Assembly: GCF_000353285.1 (NCBI RefSeq)
Contig: NZ_KB731324.1
Coordinates: 1,692,577-1,756,576, forward strand
Length of the DNA: 64,000 bases
Source: Leptolyngbya boryana PCC 6306
GTDB taxonomy: Bacteria > Cyanobacteriota > Cyanobacteriia > Leptolyngbyales > Leptolyngbyaceae
Direction of reading: 5' to 3'
Part shown: positions 16,803 to 27,509 of the stretch, in pieces
Layout: every line of letters starts with the position of its first letter
How positions within the stretch are numbered: the first letter of the stretch is position 1
Made by a program: the position numbers and the translations under genes
Notes under the pieces: model-generated
Told to the model about the DNA's origin: nothing
Databases searched by the model: none
The model's input: only the letters and a program-made list of their open reading frames with translations

Positions 16803-17645
16803 TTATAAGCCGATAAATTCTCGAATATATTGATTGACTAAATTCGGCTGTTCTTGCTGTACCCAGTGGCTGCAATTTGGAATATATCGAATCTGCAAAT
16901 TACGAACATATTCCTCTGTTCCGTAAGTTAATTCTTTTCCTAAAGCGATATCTTTTTCTCCCCAGATCATCAAGGTCGGGACTTCTAAAATCCCCCATTT
17001 TTTCTCAAGGATACCCGCTTGAAAAATGTTGCGGTAATAGTTAATAGCCGCAGTCGCAGCACCCCGTTTTGCAAACGCATCTTTGTAGAAATTGATGTCT
17101 TCAGCAGAGAAAACCTCTTGATTAACTGCCATTCCTTTTAAGGCTGTTTCTAAGAGTTTGTAGTCATCAAATTGAATGAGAAATTCCGGCAAGTAGGGAA
17201 TTTGAAAAAGGAAGACATACCAGCTTTTTAATAACTGCTGTGGTGTGCGTAGACCTTGAGAAAACTTAGCAGGATGAGGAAGATTGAGGATGATTAGGCG
17301 ATCGAGCATCTCCGGATACTCATACGCGAAATTCCAAGCGATCGCGCCTCCCCAATCGTGTCCAACCAGCGTACAGCGCTGGTATCCCAATCCTTCAATC
17401 GCACCTTTTACATCTGCGACTAATTCAGGCATTTTGTAAGCGCTAGACTCGCTGGGTTTATCGCTCTCGTTATAGCCTCGAAGATCCAGGGCAACAGCGT
17501 GATGATCTTTAGCAAACTCTGGAAGTTGTTTGCGCCAGGAATACCAACATTCAGGAAATCCATGCAGAAACAGCATGAGATTGCCCTCGCCTTCAGAGAC
17601 GTAATGGAGATTGATCCCGTTCGTATTGATGCGATCGTGTTTCAT
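16803..17645 (-). CDS. Alpha/beta hydrolase, epoxide-hydrolase-like
   Basis: A 280-residue hydrolase with HGFPECWYSW (about residues 28-37), nucleophile elbow VGHDWGG (about 94-100, Asp97), cap-domain Tyr candidates in INYYRNIF, acid in IWGEKDIAL and the base in NCSHWVQ. Asp as nucleophile plus HGFPE is the pattern of soluble epoxide hydrolases and haloalkane dehalogenases; HDWGG is shared. The physiological substrate is unknown. The start codon overlaps the uvrA stop (ATGA), so it is translated after uvrA from the same message. Confidence 0.88.
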   Translation of the reverse strand: MKHDRINTNGINLHYVSEGEGNLMLFLHGFPECWYSWRKQLPEFAKDHHAVALDLRGYNESDKPSESSAYKMPELVADVKGAIEGLGYQRCTLVGHDWGGAIAWNFAYEYPEMLDRLIILNLPHPAKFSQGLRTPQQLLKSWYVFLFQIPYLPEFLIQFDDYKLLETALKGMAVNQEVFSAEDINFYKDAFAKRGAATAAINYYRNIFQAGILEKKWGILEVPTLMIWGEKDIALGKELTYGTEEYVRNLQIRYIPNCSHWVQQEQPNLVNQYIREFIGL

Positions 17646-20641
17646 GATCCAGCAGGATATTGTTCTAGAACTTGTTTAAGATATTGACCTGTATAGGATT
17701 TAGGATGCTTGACGACATCCTCCGGAGTACCGACTGCAACAATTTCGCCGCCGCGATCGCCGCCTTCAGGGCCTAAGTCAATTAACCAATCCGAGCAGCG
17801 AATTACATCTAAATTGTGCTCGATGACTAACACAGAATTGCCTTTATCTACCAAGCGTTGAATCACATCTAAGAGTTTGTGAACGTCGTAGAAGGACAAG
17901 CCTGTTGTCGGTTCATCAATTAAATACAGCGTCTTTCCGGTTGCACGTCGAGATAGCTCAGTGGCTAATTTCACACGCTGGGCTTCTCCTCCAGAGAGAG
18001 TTGGAGCGGTTTGACCTAACCGCATGTATCCTAATCCAACATCAACTAACGTTTGCAGACGATTTGCCGCTTGGGGAATATTTTGAAAGAAGTCGGCGGC
18101 TTCTTCGACAGTCATGTTTAAGACATCTGCGATCGACTTGCCTTTAAATTTCACCTGCAACGTTTCACGGTTATACCGTGCGCCTTTACAGACATCGCAT
18201 TGCACATACACGTCAGGTAAGAAGTTCATCTCGATGACATTTACACCCTGACCGCTACAAGCCTCGCATCGTCCACCTTTGACGTTGAAAGAAAATTGCC
18301 CCGCTTTGTAGCCTCTAGCTTTGGCTTCGATTGTTTCAGAGAAGACTTCGCGAATGCAGTCGAAAACGCCAGTATAAGTGGCTGGATTGGATCGAGGTGT
18401 GCGTCCGATTGGAGATTGATCAATGACGATCGCTTTATCAAGCGCATCTAAACCTTTGACAGGCTTCATTTCCTTCGGCTGCGGAACCTTATGCCCAAAA
18501 TGATGCTGAATTGCAGGATAGAGCAATTCATTAATCAAGGTTGATTTTCCAGACCCGGATACACCCGTGACGCAAACTAGTTTACCTAGTGGAATTTCGA
18601 CATCAATATTTTTGAGGTTGTTGCGTTGGGCAGCGCCAAGTGTAATCGCTCTCCCATTTCCCGATCGCCGTTCTGCTGGCGTTTGAATCGCCCGTCGTCG
18701 AGACAGATAGGCTCCAGTCAGCGATTCTTCGGCATTCAGCAGTGTATCGAGATCGCCTTGAGCAATCACCCGTCCTCCATGCACGCCTGCACCCGGTCCA
18801 ATGTCTACCAAATGGTCTGCTGCCCGAATCGTTTCTTCATCGTGTTCGACCACGATTAAGGTATTGCCCAAATCGCGAAGTTTCGTCAGGGTGTTGAGCA
18901 AGCGAGTATTATCCCGTTGATGCAGCCCGATACTTGGCTCGTCTAGGACATATAGCACTCCGGTCAATCCTGCACCGATTTGAGTCGCCAGTCGAATCCG
19001 TTGAGCTTCTCCACCCGAAAGCGTCATGGCGGTGCGATCGAGTGTTAAATAATCGAGTCCAACATCGAGGAGAAACTGCAAGCGGGATCGAATTTCTCGC
19101 AGCACGAGATCCCCGATCTGAGCTTGTCGATCGCTCAGTTCTAAATTCTCGACGCGATCAAGACAATCTCGAATCGAAACCCCTGTGAAATCTTGAATGT
19201 GATACTGCCCTAAGCGAACAGCGAGCGCTTCTGGCTTTAATCGTTTGCCATGACAGACATCACAAGGTTGATCGACTAAATACTGCTCGAGTTTCTGCTT
19301 GTACAGATCAGAACTGGCTTCGCGATATTGTCGATCGAGCAGAGGAATCGCTCCTTCATATCGACGGTGATAGCCTTTATTCTCCTGGTATCGCGAATCG
19401 ACTTCGATCCAAATCGGGTCTTTAGAACCGTAGAGCATGATGTGTTGCTGCTCGGCGCTCAGTTGATTCCAAGGGGTTTGAATATCGAATCCGTATGCCT
19501 CGGCAACACTGCAAATCAGCGAAAGATAGTAAGTGTTGTCCTTATCTGACCAAGGCGCGATCGAGGCATAAACCGGAAGATTTGGATTTGGAATGATCAA
19601 GTCAGGCGAAAAGGTGCGATGGCTGCCAATTCCATGACAATTCGGACATGCTCCATACGGCGAGTTGAACGAAAACAGGCGCGGAGAAAGCTCTTCCATC
19701 ACTGCACCATGTTCTGGACAAGCGAAATTTTCTGAGAATACGAGTTCTGAAGGCTGATCTTCTGAGTCTGCTTCGCGCATCAAATCAATAATGGCGATTC
19801 CGTTCGATCGCTTTAAGCAAGTGGTCAAGGAATCGCTCAACCGTTCTTGCATGTCGTCTTTTTTGATTAATCGATCGACGACAATTTCGATCGTGTGCAA
19901 TTGATTTTTATCCAATTCGATGGAATCACTCAACTCTCGCACTTCGCCATCGACGCGCACCCGCACAAATCCTTCTGCGGCAAGTCCTGAGATTAATTTG
20001 CGGTGAGTGCCTTTCTTCCCACGCACCACAGGGGCAAGAATTTGGAACCGAGTCCGGTCGGGCAATTCCATGACGCGATCGACCATTTGATCGATCGTCT
20101 GGGGAGTAATCGAGCGATCGCAAATTGGACAATGCGGCATCCCCGCGCGACCATAGAGAAGCCGCATATAGTCGTAGATTTCTGTGACCGTGCCGACGGT
20201 TGACCGAGGATTATGAGAGGTCGATTTTTGATCAATCGAAATCGCTGGACTTAATCCTTCGATCGCATCGACATCTGGCTTATCGACTTGTCCGAGAAAT
20301 TGTCGTGCATAAGCGCTGAGCGATTCGACATAGCGGCGTTGACCTTCTGCGAAGATGGTGTCGAATGCCAGAGAAGACTTGCCTGAGCCTGAAACTCCGG
20401 TAAACACGATTAATCGATCGCGCGGCAGATCGAGATCGACATTTTTTAAATTGTGTTGTCTTGCGCCTCGAATCCGAATGGAATTCAGTGAAACAACTTT
20501 TTGAGCTTTCTGAGCAGGCTGTTTTTTCGAGCCGTTCGATTCGATTTCGGCTCCTAAATCAGGACTTAAGACCGGAGCATCGGAGCTTTTGGGTTTGCTG
20601 ACACGCTTAGGCATTCGGAGGGCGAAGAAATAGTCCTTCAT
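17642..20641 (-). CDS. uvrA: Excinuclease ABC subunit A
   Basis: Damage-recognition ATPase of nucleotide excision repair. Two ABC halves are present: the first Walker [13 protein letters not shown] with [12 protein letters not shown], and the second [12 protein letters not shown] with [13 protein letters not shown]. Two zinc fingers are seen (CPICDRS... and CxxC pairs near CEACSGQG). [12 protein letters not shown] marks the UvrB-binding region. The start is uncertain: Met at 20641 is used, but Met at 20614 or a GTG at 20662 are possible; all precede an unusual 50-residue polar extension before the conserved core ([16 protein letters not shown]). The epoxide hydrolase gene overlaps its stop codon. 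Confidence 0.96.
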   Translation of the reverse strand: MKDYFFALRMPKRVSKPKSSDAPVLSPDLGAEIESNGSKKQPAQKAQKVVSLNSIRIRGARQHNLKNVDLDLPRDRLIVFTGVSGSGKSSLAFDTIFAEGQRRYVESLSAYARQFLGQVDKPDVDAIEGLSPAISIDQKSTSHNPRSTVGTVTEIYDYMRLLYGRAGMPHCPICDRSITPQTIDQMVDRVMELPDRTRFQILAPVVRGKKGTHRKLISGLAAEGFVRVRVDGEVRELSDSIELDKNQLHTIEIVVDRLIKKDDMQERLSDSLTTCLKRSNGIAIIDLMREADSEDQPSELVFSENFACPEHGAVMEELSPRLFSFNSPYGACPNCHGIGSHRTFSPDLIIPNPNLPVYASIAPWSDKDNTYYLSLICSVAEAYGFDIQTPWNQLSAEQQHIMLYGSKDPIWIEVDSRYQENKGYHRRYEGAIPLLDRQYREASSDLYKQKLEQYLVDQPCDVCHGKRLKPEALAVRLGQYHIQDFTGVSIRDCLDRVENLELSDRQAQIGDLVLREIRSRLQFLLDVGLDYLTLDRTAMTLSGGEAQRIRLATQIGAGLTGVLYVLDEPSIGLHQRDNTRLLNTLTKLRDLGNTLIVVEHDEETIRAADHLVDIGPGAGVHGGRVIAQGDLDTLLNAEESLTGAYLSRRRAIQTPAERRSGNGRAITLGAAQRNNLKNIDVEIPLGKLVCVTGVSGSGKSTLINELLYPAIQHHFGHKVPQPKEMKPVKGLDALDKAIVIDQSPIGRTPRSNPATYTGVFDCIREVFSETIEAKARGYKAGQFSFNVKGGRCEACSGQGVNVIEMNFLPDVYVQCDVCKGARYNRETLQVKFKGKSIADVLNMTVEEAADFFQNIPQAANRLQTLVDVGLGYMRLGQTAPTLSGGEAQRVKLATELSRRATGKTLYLIDEPTTGLSFYDVHKLLDVIQRLVDKGNSVLVIEHNLDVIRCSDWLIDLGPEGGDRGGEIVAVGTPEDVVKHPKSYTGQYLKQVLEQYPAGS

Positions 20642-20687
20642 GATTCTATCGCTCTCACCCACCGATCAAGTTGATTTGTACTGAGGT

Positions 20688-22100
20688 TTAGTTGAATTCC
20701 TTCTGCAATTTCGCTCGATCGCGAATGGCAGGCCGAAAATTTGGATTGTACTTAATTGCCTGATTATAGGAATACAACGCATCCCGAAACCGTTTTAGCT
20801 CTGCCATGACTCGCCCCCGCCAGTACCAAGCCCCGTGATGCGAAGGTTGAAGTTGTAGAGCTTTGTCAAAACACGCGATCGCTTCTCGAAATCGGCGCAG
20901 TTTAATTAACGAACTTGCAGAACAGCACCATAAGTCGGCATTCTCTGGCTGAAGCTGGATCGCTTGGTCATAAGACGCGATCGCTTCTTCATATCGCGAT
21001 AACGCATAAAGGACATTGCCTCGCCAGCGCAGAACTTCTGGGTCTTTTGGATTCAAGCGCACTGCCTTATTGAAAGCAACCGCTGCTTCTGCATGATGTT
21101 GAAGCTTTTCTAGAATCTGACCTTTCTGGAACCAAGTTCCGTAATCATTGGCGGGTTGAGCTGGTTGCTCAGGCTGATCTCCTGAATTCAATCGATCTAA
21201 AACTCTTTGACGACCTGCGATCGCAGCTTGCCAATCTCCCCGCAGCTGAATCGCTCGGATATAAGAAAATAAGGCTTCTTCATATTGAGCCGTGGCTTCT
21301 AGCGCTTTTGCGCGATCGTGCCATCCCCAATAATTCTCAGGCTGAAGTTCAACCACTTTGTTGTAGCTAACGATCGCTTCTTCAAACCGCTGTAAATGCT
21401 GTAAAACATTGCCTCGCTTAAACCAAGCGAGATGGTCGTTCGGTTGCAAAGCGACTGCTTGATCGTAAGCAGCAAGCGCTGCTTCAAATTGCCCTTGTGT
21501 TTCCAGCGCCATTCCTTGCGTGAGGCAATCCGAGGAATGTTCTGCAATCTCGGATGCGCTATTGGCCGCTGGCTCATCGAACGGCAGATCGTAGAGAGAA
21601 TCAACGCGCTGAAGCTGCACCAAAATCCGCCGCCGACTCTCGACCGCCAATTGAAAATTGGGCTTCAATTGAACTGCTCGATCATAGGCTGCTACTGCTT
21701 CTTCAAAGCGTTTCAGAGTTTCTAGGACTTTTCCCTTATCGTGCCAAGCCCAATAGTTTTCTGGCTGCAGTTGAATCACTTTTTCATAGCAAGCTAATGC
21801 TTCTTTTGGCTGGTTGAGATTTTCACAAGCGGCACCCTGCTTAAACCATGCTAAATAATCATCTGGCTGCAGCTCAATCACTTTTTTGTAGCAAACGAGT
21901 GCTTCATCAAATCGCTGCAAATTTTCACAGGCAATTCCCCGCCTGAACCAAGCGGTGTAGCCTGCCTGAAACTCGATCGCTTTATCATAAGCAGCGATCG
22001 CTTCTCGGTAGCGCTGAAGTTGAAACAATTCATCTCCTCGCTCCAGCCAAGTTAAGACTGAAGCATCTAGAGAAGAGTGCGAGTCAGGAGACGGTAGCAT
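20688..22100 (-). CDS. TPR protein, about eleven repeats
   Basis: 470 residues made almost wholly of 34-residue TPR units with phrases such as YDKAIEFQ, CYKKVIELQPDDYLAWFKQG and YDQAIQLQPENADLW, in two blocks separated by a low-homology linker (about residues 155-185 and 300-320). No signal peptide or catalytic domain. Probable scaffold; cyanobacteria use many such proteins in photosystem assembly, pili and signalling. It lies 26-46 nt upstream of uvrA on the same strand and may share its transcript. Confidence 0.9.
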   Translation of the reverse strand: MLPSPDSHSSLDASVLTWLERGDELFQLQRYREAIAAYDKAIEFQAGYTAWFRRGIACENLQRFDEALVCYKKVIELQPDDYLAWFKQGAACENLNQPKEALACYEKVIQLQPENYWAWHDKGKVLETLKRFEEAVAAYDRAVQLKPNFQLAVESRRRILVQLQRVDSLYDLPFDEPAANSASEIAEHSSDCLTQGMALETQGQFEAALAAYDQAVALQPNDHLAWFKRGNVLQHLQRFEEAIVSYNKVVELQPENYWGWHDRAKALEATAQYEEALFSYIRAIQLRGDWQAAIAGRQRVLDRLNSGDQPEQPAQPANDYGTWFQKGQILEKLQHHAEAAVAFNKAVRLNPKDPEVLRWRGNVLYALSRYEEAIASYDQAIQLQPENADLWCCSASSLIKLRRFREAIACFDKALQLQPSHHGAWYWRGRVMAELKRFRDALYSYNQAIKYNPNFRPAIRDRAKLQKEFN

Positions 22101-22175
22101 AAACGCAGCCAGAATGGTAGTACGGCTATTATTCCCGATTCGATTTTTCTGCGTTCAAGAAAGAATCGATCACTC

Positions 22176-22646
22176 CTAACGATTTTTCATGGCTCGCTGC
22201 ATATCTCGTTGATCATCCCGGCGTTTTGAATCTTCGCGTTTGTCGTACAACTTTTTGCCGCGCACTAACGCCAAATCTACCTTGACCCAGCCTCGCTTCA
22301 AATACATCTTCAACGGTACAAGGGTCAGCCCTTGCTGCTCAACTTTGCCCACAAGTTTGCGAATTTCATCGCGTCTGAGGAGGAGCTTCCGAGTTCGGGT
22401 TGGATCGTGATTAAAGACCTGACTTGCAGTTTTATGTGGCGAAATATGGACATTGTGGAGAAAAACTTCTTGATTGCGAACGAGCGCGAAACCGTCGCGT
22501 AAGTTCACTCGACCGGCGCGAATGGACTTCACCTCGGTTCCCGCAAGCTCGATTCCCGTCTCGTAGGTCTCCAGAATCTCGTACTGAAACCTCGCCTGAC
22601 GATTATCGCTAACAATTTTGAATCCGTCGCTACTTTTCTCGCTCAT
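22176..22646 (-). CDS. smpB: SsrA-binding protein
   Basis: Binds tmRNA and brings it to stalled ribosomes. The 156-residue length is normal and the conserved blocks are present: [49 protein letters not shown], and the basic tail with [13 protein letters not shown]. The tail folds into the empty mRNA channel. No tmRNA gene was found nearby. Confidence 0.96.
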   Translation of the reverse strand: MSEKSSDGFKIVSDNRQARFQYEILETYETGIELAGTEVKSIRAGRVNLRDGFALVRNQEVFLHNVHISPHKTASQVFNHDPTRTRKLLLRRDEIRKLVGKVEQQGLTLVPLKMYLKRGWVKVDLALVRGKKLYDKREDSKRRDDQRDMQRAMKNR

Positions 22647-23226
22647 AGCATCACTTTAGCTCAGTTAGGGGGCTTGTAGCGAAAAAAATCGCCCCCTTCC
22701 TCACGCAACGGTCAGGTAAAAAGGCGAATTACTCAAGGAGACGAAATTAATACACAAGTACTATATAAGATAGTCTCGAAAAAAGCAAATCTTAGTTTGA
22801 ATGAGATCTTTTATTCATAGATAAAACTCGATGTTGAATTGAGAAATAATCAATCCCCCTATTTTTCTCTGGGAATCTCTCTCTAGAATTGAGCATTTGT
22901 AATCTGAGATACAGAATCACATGACTCAATCAACGAAATTTGACTTCATCTCATCTAAAGATTCTGTTTCTTTAGCTATGTGACATGCCCCCACTTCGTC
23001 GTATATTTCAGTACCTCAAACGACGTACCGACCTTGTGGCAGCTGAATCATAGAGACCTAACTCGTCCTCGATCGTGGCACTGATTGCCAAGTAGTGGAG
23101 GGTTTCGGGATTCAGGAATTGCATTGCCCGACTGCAAGACAACTCTTACTTGCTGGAATGGTGTAACGCTCTCATGCCAGCAGGTCAACTTCGCATTGGT
23201 TTATTTACATTAGGAATGTTCGTGTC
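22647..23226. other. Long intergenic region upstream of the first amt gene
   Basis: About 580 nt shared by the divergent smpB and amt promoters. Apart from the NtcA-type box at 23001-23014 I see no gene. A 22-codon ORF (22985-23053) has no ribosome site. The first 250 nt are AT-rich without clear hairpins. Confidence 0.5.
23001..23014 (+). promoter_or_regulatory. NtcA-type box upstream of the first amt gene
   Basis: GTA-TATTTCAG-TAC matches the GTA-N8-TAC consensus of the global nitrogen activator NtcA. It lies about 210 nt before the start codon. No good -10 stands at the canonical 22-nt distance, although AATCAT occurs 31 nt on, so activation is less certain than for the second amt gene. 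Confidence 0.5.
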
Positions 23227-24795
23227 ATGGTGTTAAGAGCATCGTTGAAGCAAAAATCGCAAGTTCGCAAGCGGAAGCCTGCCTTGCTTAAATCCTGGGA
23301 AGCACTGCTCAGAACAGTGAGTAAGTTGTCTCTCGGTTGGCAAATGTCAATTCCGATCACAGTCGCGATCGTTGGACTTTGGAGCTATGCGGCTGTTGCC
23401 CAAACTCCGCCTACGCTTGAAAGCGTTTCGACTACAACCACAGATCTGAAAGTGGGTCTTGATACCATGTGGGTCATGGTTGCAGGATTCCTTGTGTTCT
23501 TTATGAACGCAGGCTTCGGCATGCTCGAAACTGGGATGTGCCGACAGAAAAATGCAGTCAACATCCTGGCGAAAAACTTGATCGTGTTTGCGCTCTCTAC
23601 CGCTGCGTATTGGGCGATCGGGTTTGGCTTAATGTTCAGCAACGGCAATGGTTGGCTCGGCGCAAGCGGTGGATTCTTCCTCACAGGTGCAGACAACAGC
23701 CCTGCTACAGGCGATGCTTACCAAGGAATTTTCTCAGCAATCAGTTGGGCAGGTGTGCCGCTCGCAGCAAAGTTCTTCTTCCAGTTGGTGTTTGCTGGAA
23801 CCGCAGCCACGATTGTTTCGGGTGCAGTTGCTGAGCGGATCAAATTTATCGACTTCTTGCTGTTTAGCTTACTGTTGGTTGGGATTGCTTACCCCATTAC
23901 AGGTCACTGGATCTGGGGCGGTGGCTGGCTAGCAACGCTTGGATTCTATGATTTTGCAGGTTCGACGGTCGTACACTCGGTTGGGGGTTGGGCAGCTCTG
24001 ATGGGAGCTGCTTTCCTCGGGGCAAGAATTGGCAAATACAATGCAGATGGTTCTGCAAATGCGATTCCGCCTCACAATCTCAGTATTGCAACCTTGGGTG
24101 CTTTGATTCTTTGGTTGGGCTGGTTCGGATTTAACCCTGGTTCGACTATGGGCATTGGCAATGGCTCTTTGATTGCTCATATTGCTTTGACGACGAACAC
24201 AGGTGGCGCATTTGGTGCGATCGCGGCAACGGTAGTTGCATGGGCAATTTTAGGCAAGCCTGACTTGACCATGACCATCAATGGTCTGCTGGCTGGATTA
24301 GTCGCTGTTACAGCACCCTGTGCTTGGATTAGCGTTCCTTCTTCTGCGATCATCGGTGCGATTGGCGGTATCTTAGTTGTCTTCGCCGTCGGGTTCTTTG
24401 ATAAGTTGAAAATTGATGACCCAGTAGGTGCGATCGCAGTTCACTTAGTGAACGGTGTCTGGGGAACGCTGGCGCTCGGATTATTCAGCCAAGCTGATGC
24501 TTTTGGTGCAACTCCTGCTCCCAAAGCTGGATTGCTGTTTGGTGGCGGTATTGAGCAGTTTTGGTATCAGCTGGTTGGAGTCTTATCAGTAGGTGGCTTC
24601 ACAGTCTTGGTTTCCAGCATCTTCTGGATTTTGCTGAAGTCTACTTTGGGTATCCGTGTGACCTCTGAAGAAGAACTGGAAGGTTTGGATATCAGCGAGC
24701 ACGGTATGGAAGCTTATGCAGGATTTGCTAAGGAAAGTGCTTTTGGCTCTTCTAGTAGCTACCCCAGCAGTTCGTCTGAACCGACCAAGTATTAA
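23227..24795 (+). CDS. amt: Ammonium transporter, Amt family, with N-terminal extension
   Basis: 522 residues with eleven predicted transmembrane helices. The extracellular recruitment loop, pore Phe gate and twin-His region are recognisable ([44 protein letters not shown]). An extra N-terminal basic segment (about 45 residues, [11 protein letters not shown]) precedes a first hydrophobic helix that may be a signal or anchor. The C-terminal tail ([18 protein letters not shown]) is the cytoplasmic control segment that PII/GlnK proteins act on; a Ser-rich end follows. Imports ammonium under nitrogen limitation. An NtcA-type site lies upstream. Confidence 0.95.
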   Translation: MVLRASLKQKSQVRKRKPALLKSWEALLRTVSKLSLGWQMSIPITVAIVGLWSYAAVAQTPPTLESVSTTTTDLKVGLDTMWVMVAGFLVFFMNAGFGMLETGMCRQKNAVNILAKNLIVFALSTAAYWAIGFGLMFSNGNGWLGASGGFFLTGADNSPATGDAYQGIFSAISWAGVPLAAKFFFQLVFAGTAATIVSGAVAERIKFIDFLLFSLLLVGIAYPITGHWIWGGGWLATLGFYDFAGSTVVHSVGGWAALMGAAFLGARIGKYNADGSANAIPPHNLSIATLGALILWLGWFGFNPGSTMGIGNGSLIAHIALTTNTGGAFGAIAATVVAWAILGKPDLTMTINGLLAGLVAVTAPCAWISVPSSAIIGAIGGILVVFAVGFFDKLKIDDPVGAIAVHLVNGVWGTLALGLFSQADAFGATPAPKAGLLFGGGIEQFWYQLVGVLSVGGFTVLVSSIFWILLKSTLGIRVTSEEELEGLDISEHGMEAYAGFAKESAFGSSSSYPSSSSEPTKY

Positions 24796-24827
24796 TGACT
24801 TGAAAGGTCTAATCTAAGATTCTGCGA

Positions 24828-24860
24828 AGAGCGCTCTCCAATTTGGAGAGCGCTCTTTTT
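24828..24860 (+). terminator. Terminator of the first amt gene
   Basis: Perfect 13-bp stem AGAGCGCTCTCCA/TGGAGAGCGCTCT with T residues following, 33 nt after the stop. Confidence 0.9.
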
Positions 24861-24976
24861 GCACTTTGTTAAGTCCGATGAATCTATTAGGAATTCACAT
24901 AATCTTTTAAGAAACATCCTCCCTAGTGATGAAACTTAGGGTCTGCTGGGATTAAGGCTTTCTCGATCGCAAAAGT

Positions 24977-25018
24977 GTAATTTCAATTACAGAATGAGCC
25001 TTTCAATTTTGGTGCAAT
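24977..25018 (+). promoter_or_regulatory. NtcA-activated promoter of the second amt gene
   Basis: GTA-ATTTCAAT-TAC at 24977-24990 fits GTA-N8-TAC, and TGCAAT (25013-25018) stands 22 nt downstream at the canonical class II activator spacing. The transcript start would be near 25025, giving a leader of about 80 nt. Confidence 0.68.
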
Positions 25019-25106
25019 CCAATAGCAATCATTCGGATTTCCAATGGTTTCTGTATCTACAGCCTAACGGAAGTCTGAAGATGAGTTCTTTATTGGCGTT
25101 GAAGGT

Positions 25107-26537
25107 TTGAAGCCAGTGTTGAAAAAAATCATGTGGACAGCGCTCACCACGATCGCGCTGTTTAGTATTCCGTTGATGGGTACTGCTCTTGCTGAGCCTG
25201 TGACGGCTGAAGCTGCAAAAGCTGCCGCCGATCAGGCAGCTAGCCAAGCTGATACAGCCTTTATGTTGATTTCGGCTGCCCTCGTGTTGCTGATGACTCC
25301 GGGTTTAGCGTTTTTCTATGGCGGTTTTGTTCGGTCTCGGAATGTTCTCAATACCATGATGATGAGCTTTATTCTCATGGGTATTGTTGGAACCAGTTGG
25401 ATTCTGTGGGGTTATAGTCTTTCGTTTGCACCTGGAACTCCGTTTATCGGCGGGCTACAGTGGTTGTTCTTGAACGGCGTGGGTCTAGAAACGACAGGAT
25501 ATCTAGCGGGCAGCCAGCCCGATGCGGTTGTTTCCTATGCCGGAACGATCCCGCACCAAACGTTCATGATTTATCAGGCGATGTTTGCCATTATCACGCC
25601 TGCTTTGATTTCGGGTGCGATCGTTGAACGGATTAGCTTCAAAGCTTATTTCTGGTTCATTGTGTTATGGTCTGGAATTTTGTATCCGATTTTCGCTCAC
25701 ATGGTTTGGGCGAAAGGCGGATTTTTGGGCTTATATGGTGGCTTGGGTGCTTTGGACTTTGCAGGCGGAACCGTTGTTCACATCAGTTCTGGTGTGTCAG
25801 CACTGGTTGCAGCTTGGGTCTTAGGTCCGCGCAAAACGTACCCCAATCAGCCTGCTGCACCGCATAACGTTCCTTACATTTTGTTAGGAGCTGGATTGCT
25901 GTGGTTTGGGTGGTTTGGCTTTAATGGCGGCAGTGCTTTAGCCTCTGGCTCATTAGCGACAGTTGCATTCGTGGCAACGACAACTTCTGCCTCAGCAGCA
26001 GGTTTAGTCTGGGTGATTTTGGAATGGATCTTACGTGGCAAGCCGACCGCCGTTGGGATTGCCACAGGCGCAGTTGCTGGATTAGTTGGAATTACTCCGG
26101 CTGCGGGATTTGTGACTCCCATTGCAGCTTTGCTGATTGGGGCAATCACTGCAACGGCTTGCTTCTTTGCTGTGAGTTTGAAAGCGAAGCTCCAGTTTGA
26201 TGATTCGCTGGATACATTCCCAGTGCATGGTGTGGGTGGAACAATTGGTGCGATCTTAACTGGTATTTTTGCGACTAAAGCAGTCAACTCGGCTGGTGCA
26301 GATGGGTTGCTGGCAGGGAATGCAACCCAGGTGTTGACGCAGATTGAAGCGGTAGCCATCACTTATGTCTTGGCAGCGCTAGGAACGATCGTGATTCTGA
26401 AAGTCTTGAGCGCAGTCTTTGGTGGATTGCGAGTCCACCCAGATGCTGAGTTTCAGGGTGTAGATATTCATGAGCATGGTGAAGAAGGCTACGGTGAAGA
26501 GGTTACCGCAGGGTTCATGATGACTCGAGTTGAATAA
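25107..26537 (+). CDS. amt: Ammonium transporter, Amt family (second copy)
   Basis: 476 residues. A TTG start at 25107 gives a good signal peptide (KPVLKK, then hydrophobic core, cut near GTALAEP); an ATG nine codons in is possible. Pore blocks are LVLLMTPGLAFFYGGFVRS, GAIVERISF, GGTVVHISSG and FPVHGVGGTIGAI with the paired His residues. The C-terminal tail is EFQGVDIHEHGEEGYGEE, a target for PII-type control. Tandem with, but only distantly similar to, the first copy, so this is not a recent duplication. It has its own NtcA-type promoter and terminator. Confidence 0.95.
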   Translation: MKPVLKKIMWTALTTIALFSIPLMGTALAEPVTAEAAKAAADQAASQADTAFMLISAALVLLMTPGLAFFYGGFVRSRNVLNTMMMSFILMGIVGTSWILWGYSLSFAPGTPFIGGLQWLFLNGVGLETTGYLAGSQPDAVVSYAGTIPHQTFMIYQAMFAIITPALISGAIVERISFKAYFWFIVLWSGILYPIFAHMVWAKGGFLGLYGGLGALDFAGGTVVHISSGVSALVAAWVLGPRKTYPNQPAAPHNVPYILLGAGLLWFGWFGFNGGSALASGSLATVAFVATTTSASAAGLVWVILEWILRGKPTAVGIATGAVAGLVGITPAAGFVTPIAALLIGAITATACFFAVSLKAKLQFDDSLDTFPVHGVGGTIGAILTGIFATKAVNSAGADGLLAGNATQVLTQIEAVAITYVLAALGTIVILKVLSAVFGGLRVHPDAEFQGVDIHEHGEEGYGEEVTAGFMMTRVE

Positions 26538-26563
26538 GATGCGGTTACAGGGATGATTTACTT

Positions 26564-26598
26564 AAAAGGCTCTAGGAGTTGAAATCCTAGAGCCTTTT
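26564..26598 (+). terminator. Terminator of the second amt gene
   Basis: Perfect 14-bp stem AAAAGGCTCTAGGA/TCCTAGAGCCTTTT, ending in T residues; the A tract on the other side means it could also act on the minus strand. Confidence 0.9.
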
Positions 26599-26686
26599 GA
26601 TATGCGGTAGCAACTCGCTTTGCTAGTGTGCAGCTTTTGTCCTCTCTGTCCCCGATTTGGGAGCTTTGAAGTCAATTGAGGGTGTG

Positions 26687-26836
26687 TTAGCGTCGTTTGC
26701 TCGTTGGTTTTTGCTCTTGTTCGCGACGGCGACGATCGCGCCAATCTGCAATGGTGATATAGCCAACGCCACCAGTGATGGCTATGAGAAGACCAAACGC
26801 GACAAGCACCAGTGTGTTAAAAACTGTAAATTCCAC
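26687..26836 (-). CDS. Small single-helix membrane protein, 49 residues, downstream of petN
   Basis: A GTG-initiated ORF bounded by an in-frame TGA just upstream. One hydrophobic helix (residues 5-26, FNTLVLVAFGLLIAITGG) is followed by a strongly basic end (DWRDRRRREQEQ and KRR). The positive-inside pattern suggests an N-out, C-in thylakoid or plasma-membrane peptide. It follows petN by 67 nt on the same strand and is probably on its transcript. Small single-helix subunits of this kind occur in photosystems, cytochrome b6f and the NDH-1 complex; I cannot assign it to one of these. The ribosome site is weak. Confidence 0.6.
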   Translation of the reverse strand: MEFTVFNTLVLVAFGLLIAITGGVGYITIADWRDRRRREQEQKPTSKRR

Positions 26837-26903
26837 GATCGGATCTCAAAGTTCTAGATTTTCAGTGCCCGCAGCGTGTTGACCACGGGCTGGAAACTAG
26901 GCA

Positions 26904-26993
26904 TTAGAAGCCATTGCGTCCCCAAACGACCATTGCGATCGAGAAGGTAAAAACGGATAAAAGCGCGACCCAACCAAGTGACAAAATATCCAT
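26904..26993 (-). CDS. petN: Cytochrome b6f complex subunit PetN (subunit VIII)
   Basis: A 29-residue thylakoid membrane peptide with one helix. It opens [12 protein letters not shown] and ends VVWGRNGF, the characteristic start and end of PetN. It stabilises the dimeric cytochrome b6f complex, which moves electrons from plastoquinol to plastocyanin or cytochrome c6. Length exactly matches the family. Confidence 0.95.
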   Translation of the reverse strand: MDILSLGWVALLSVFTFSIAMVVWGRNGF

Positions 26994-27080
26994 GATAAAA
27001 ACGGGCGGTACAAAGGATGATAAATCTAATAATAAGGCAAAACGGGCTAGCGACTGGGGAACTGGGATCTAGAGATTGAC

Positions 27081-27509
27081 ATGCAACACTTAAAGCTGAG
27101 CTGGGAAGAACGAGTCGAGTCGTTGAAAGCAGGATTGCTTTCGGCAGGTTCGGTTGCGTTGATTTTTCCGTTGATTGCGTTATTGAATGATTTTTTGGTC
27201 AGCCGCTATCCCAGTGTTTCGATGAACTACTGGATTAGCGGCGCGATCGCGCTGTTTGCAGGGTTCTTATTTGGGGTGACTTACCGCTACATCATTCGTG
27301 AAGATGAGAATTCTCACCTCAAATCTGGGGCGGTGCTGGCGTTTGGATTAGTGCGAGGGTTGGCGCAGGTGGAAATGGGAATTGCAAATCAAAGTGCAGT
27401 CATCCCCATTGTCAGCTACGCAGTTGAAAGTGTTTTGTTGTTTGCGATCGCCAGACTGGTGCTTGATTGGGGGATGTCCCTTGGCTGGATTCAGCGATTT
27501 AAGGGATAA
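27081..27509 (+). CDS. Conserved cyanobacterial membrane protein, 142 residues
   Basis: No function is known to me. Four hydrophobic segments are predicted (about residues 18-38, 50-68, 80-100 and 112-135) after a short charged N-terminus (LSWEERVESLKAG). The loop carrying YRYIIREDENSHLKSG is the most polar stretch. It is divergent from petN, 88 nt away, and its stop is close to the 3' end of the convergent NAD(P)-binding gene (overlap of 11 nt). Confidence 0.75.
   Translation: MQHLKLSWEERVESLKAGLLSAGSVALIFPLIALLNDFLVSRYPSVSMNYWISGAIALFAGFLFGVTYRYIIREDENSHLKSGAVLAFGLVRGLAQVEMGIANQSAVIPIVSYAVESVLLFAIARLVLDWGMSLGWIQRFKG

Noticed and set aside
22985-23053. 22-codon ORF upstream of the first amt gene
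   Set aside because: No Shine-Dalgarno, and it overlaps the NtcA-type box. More likely chance.
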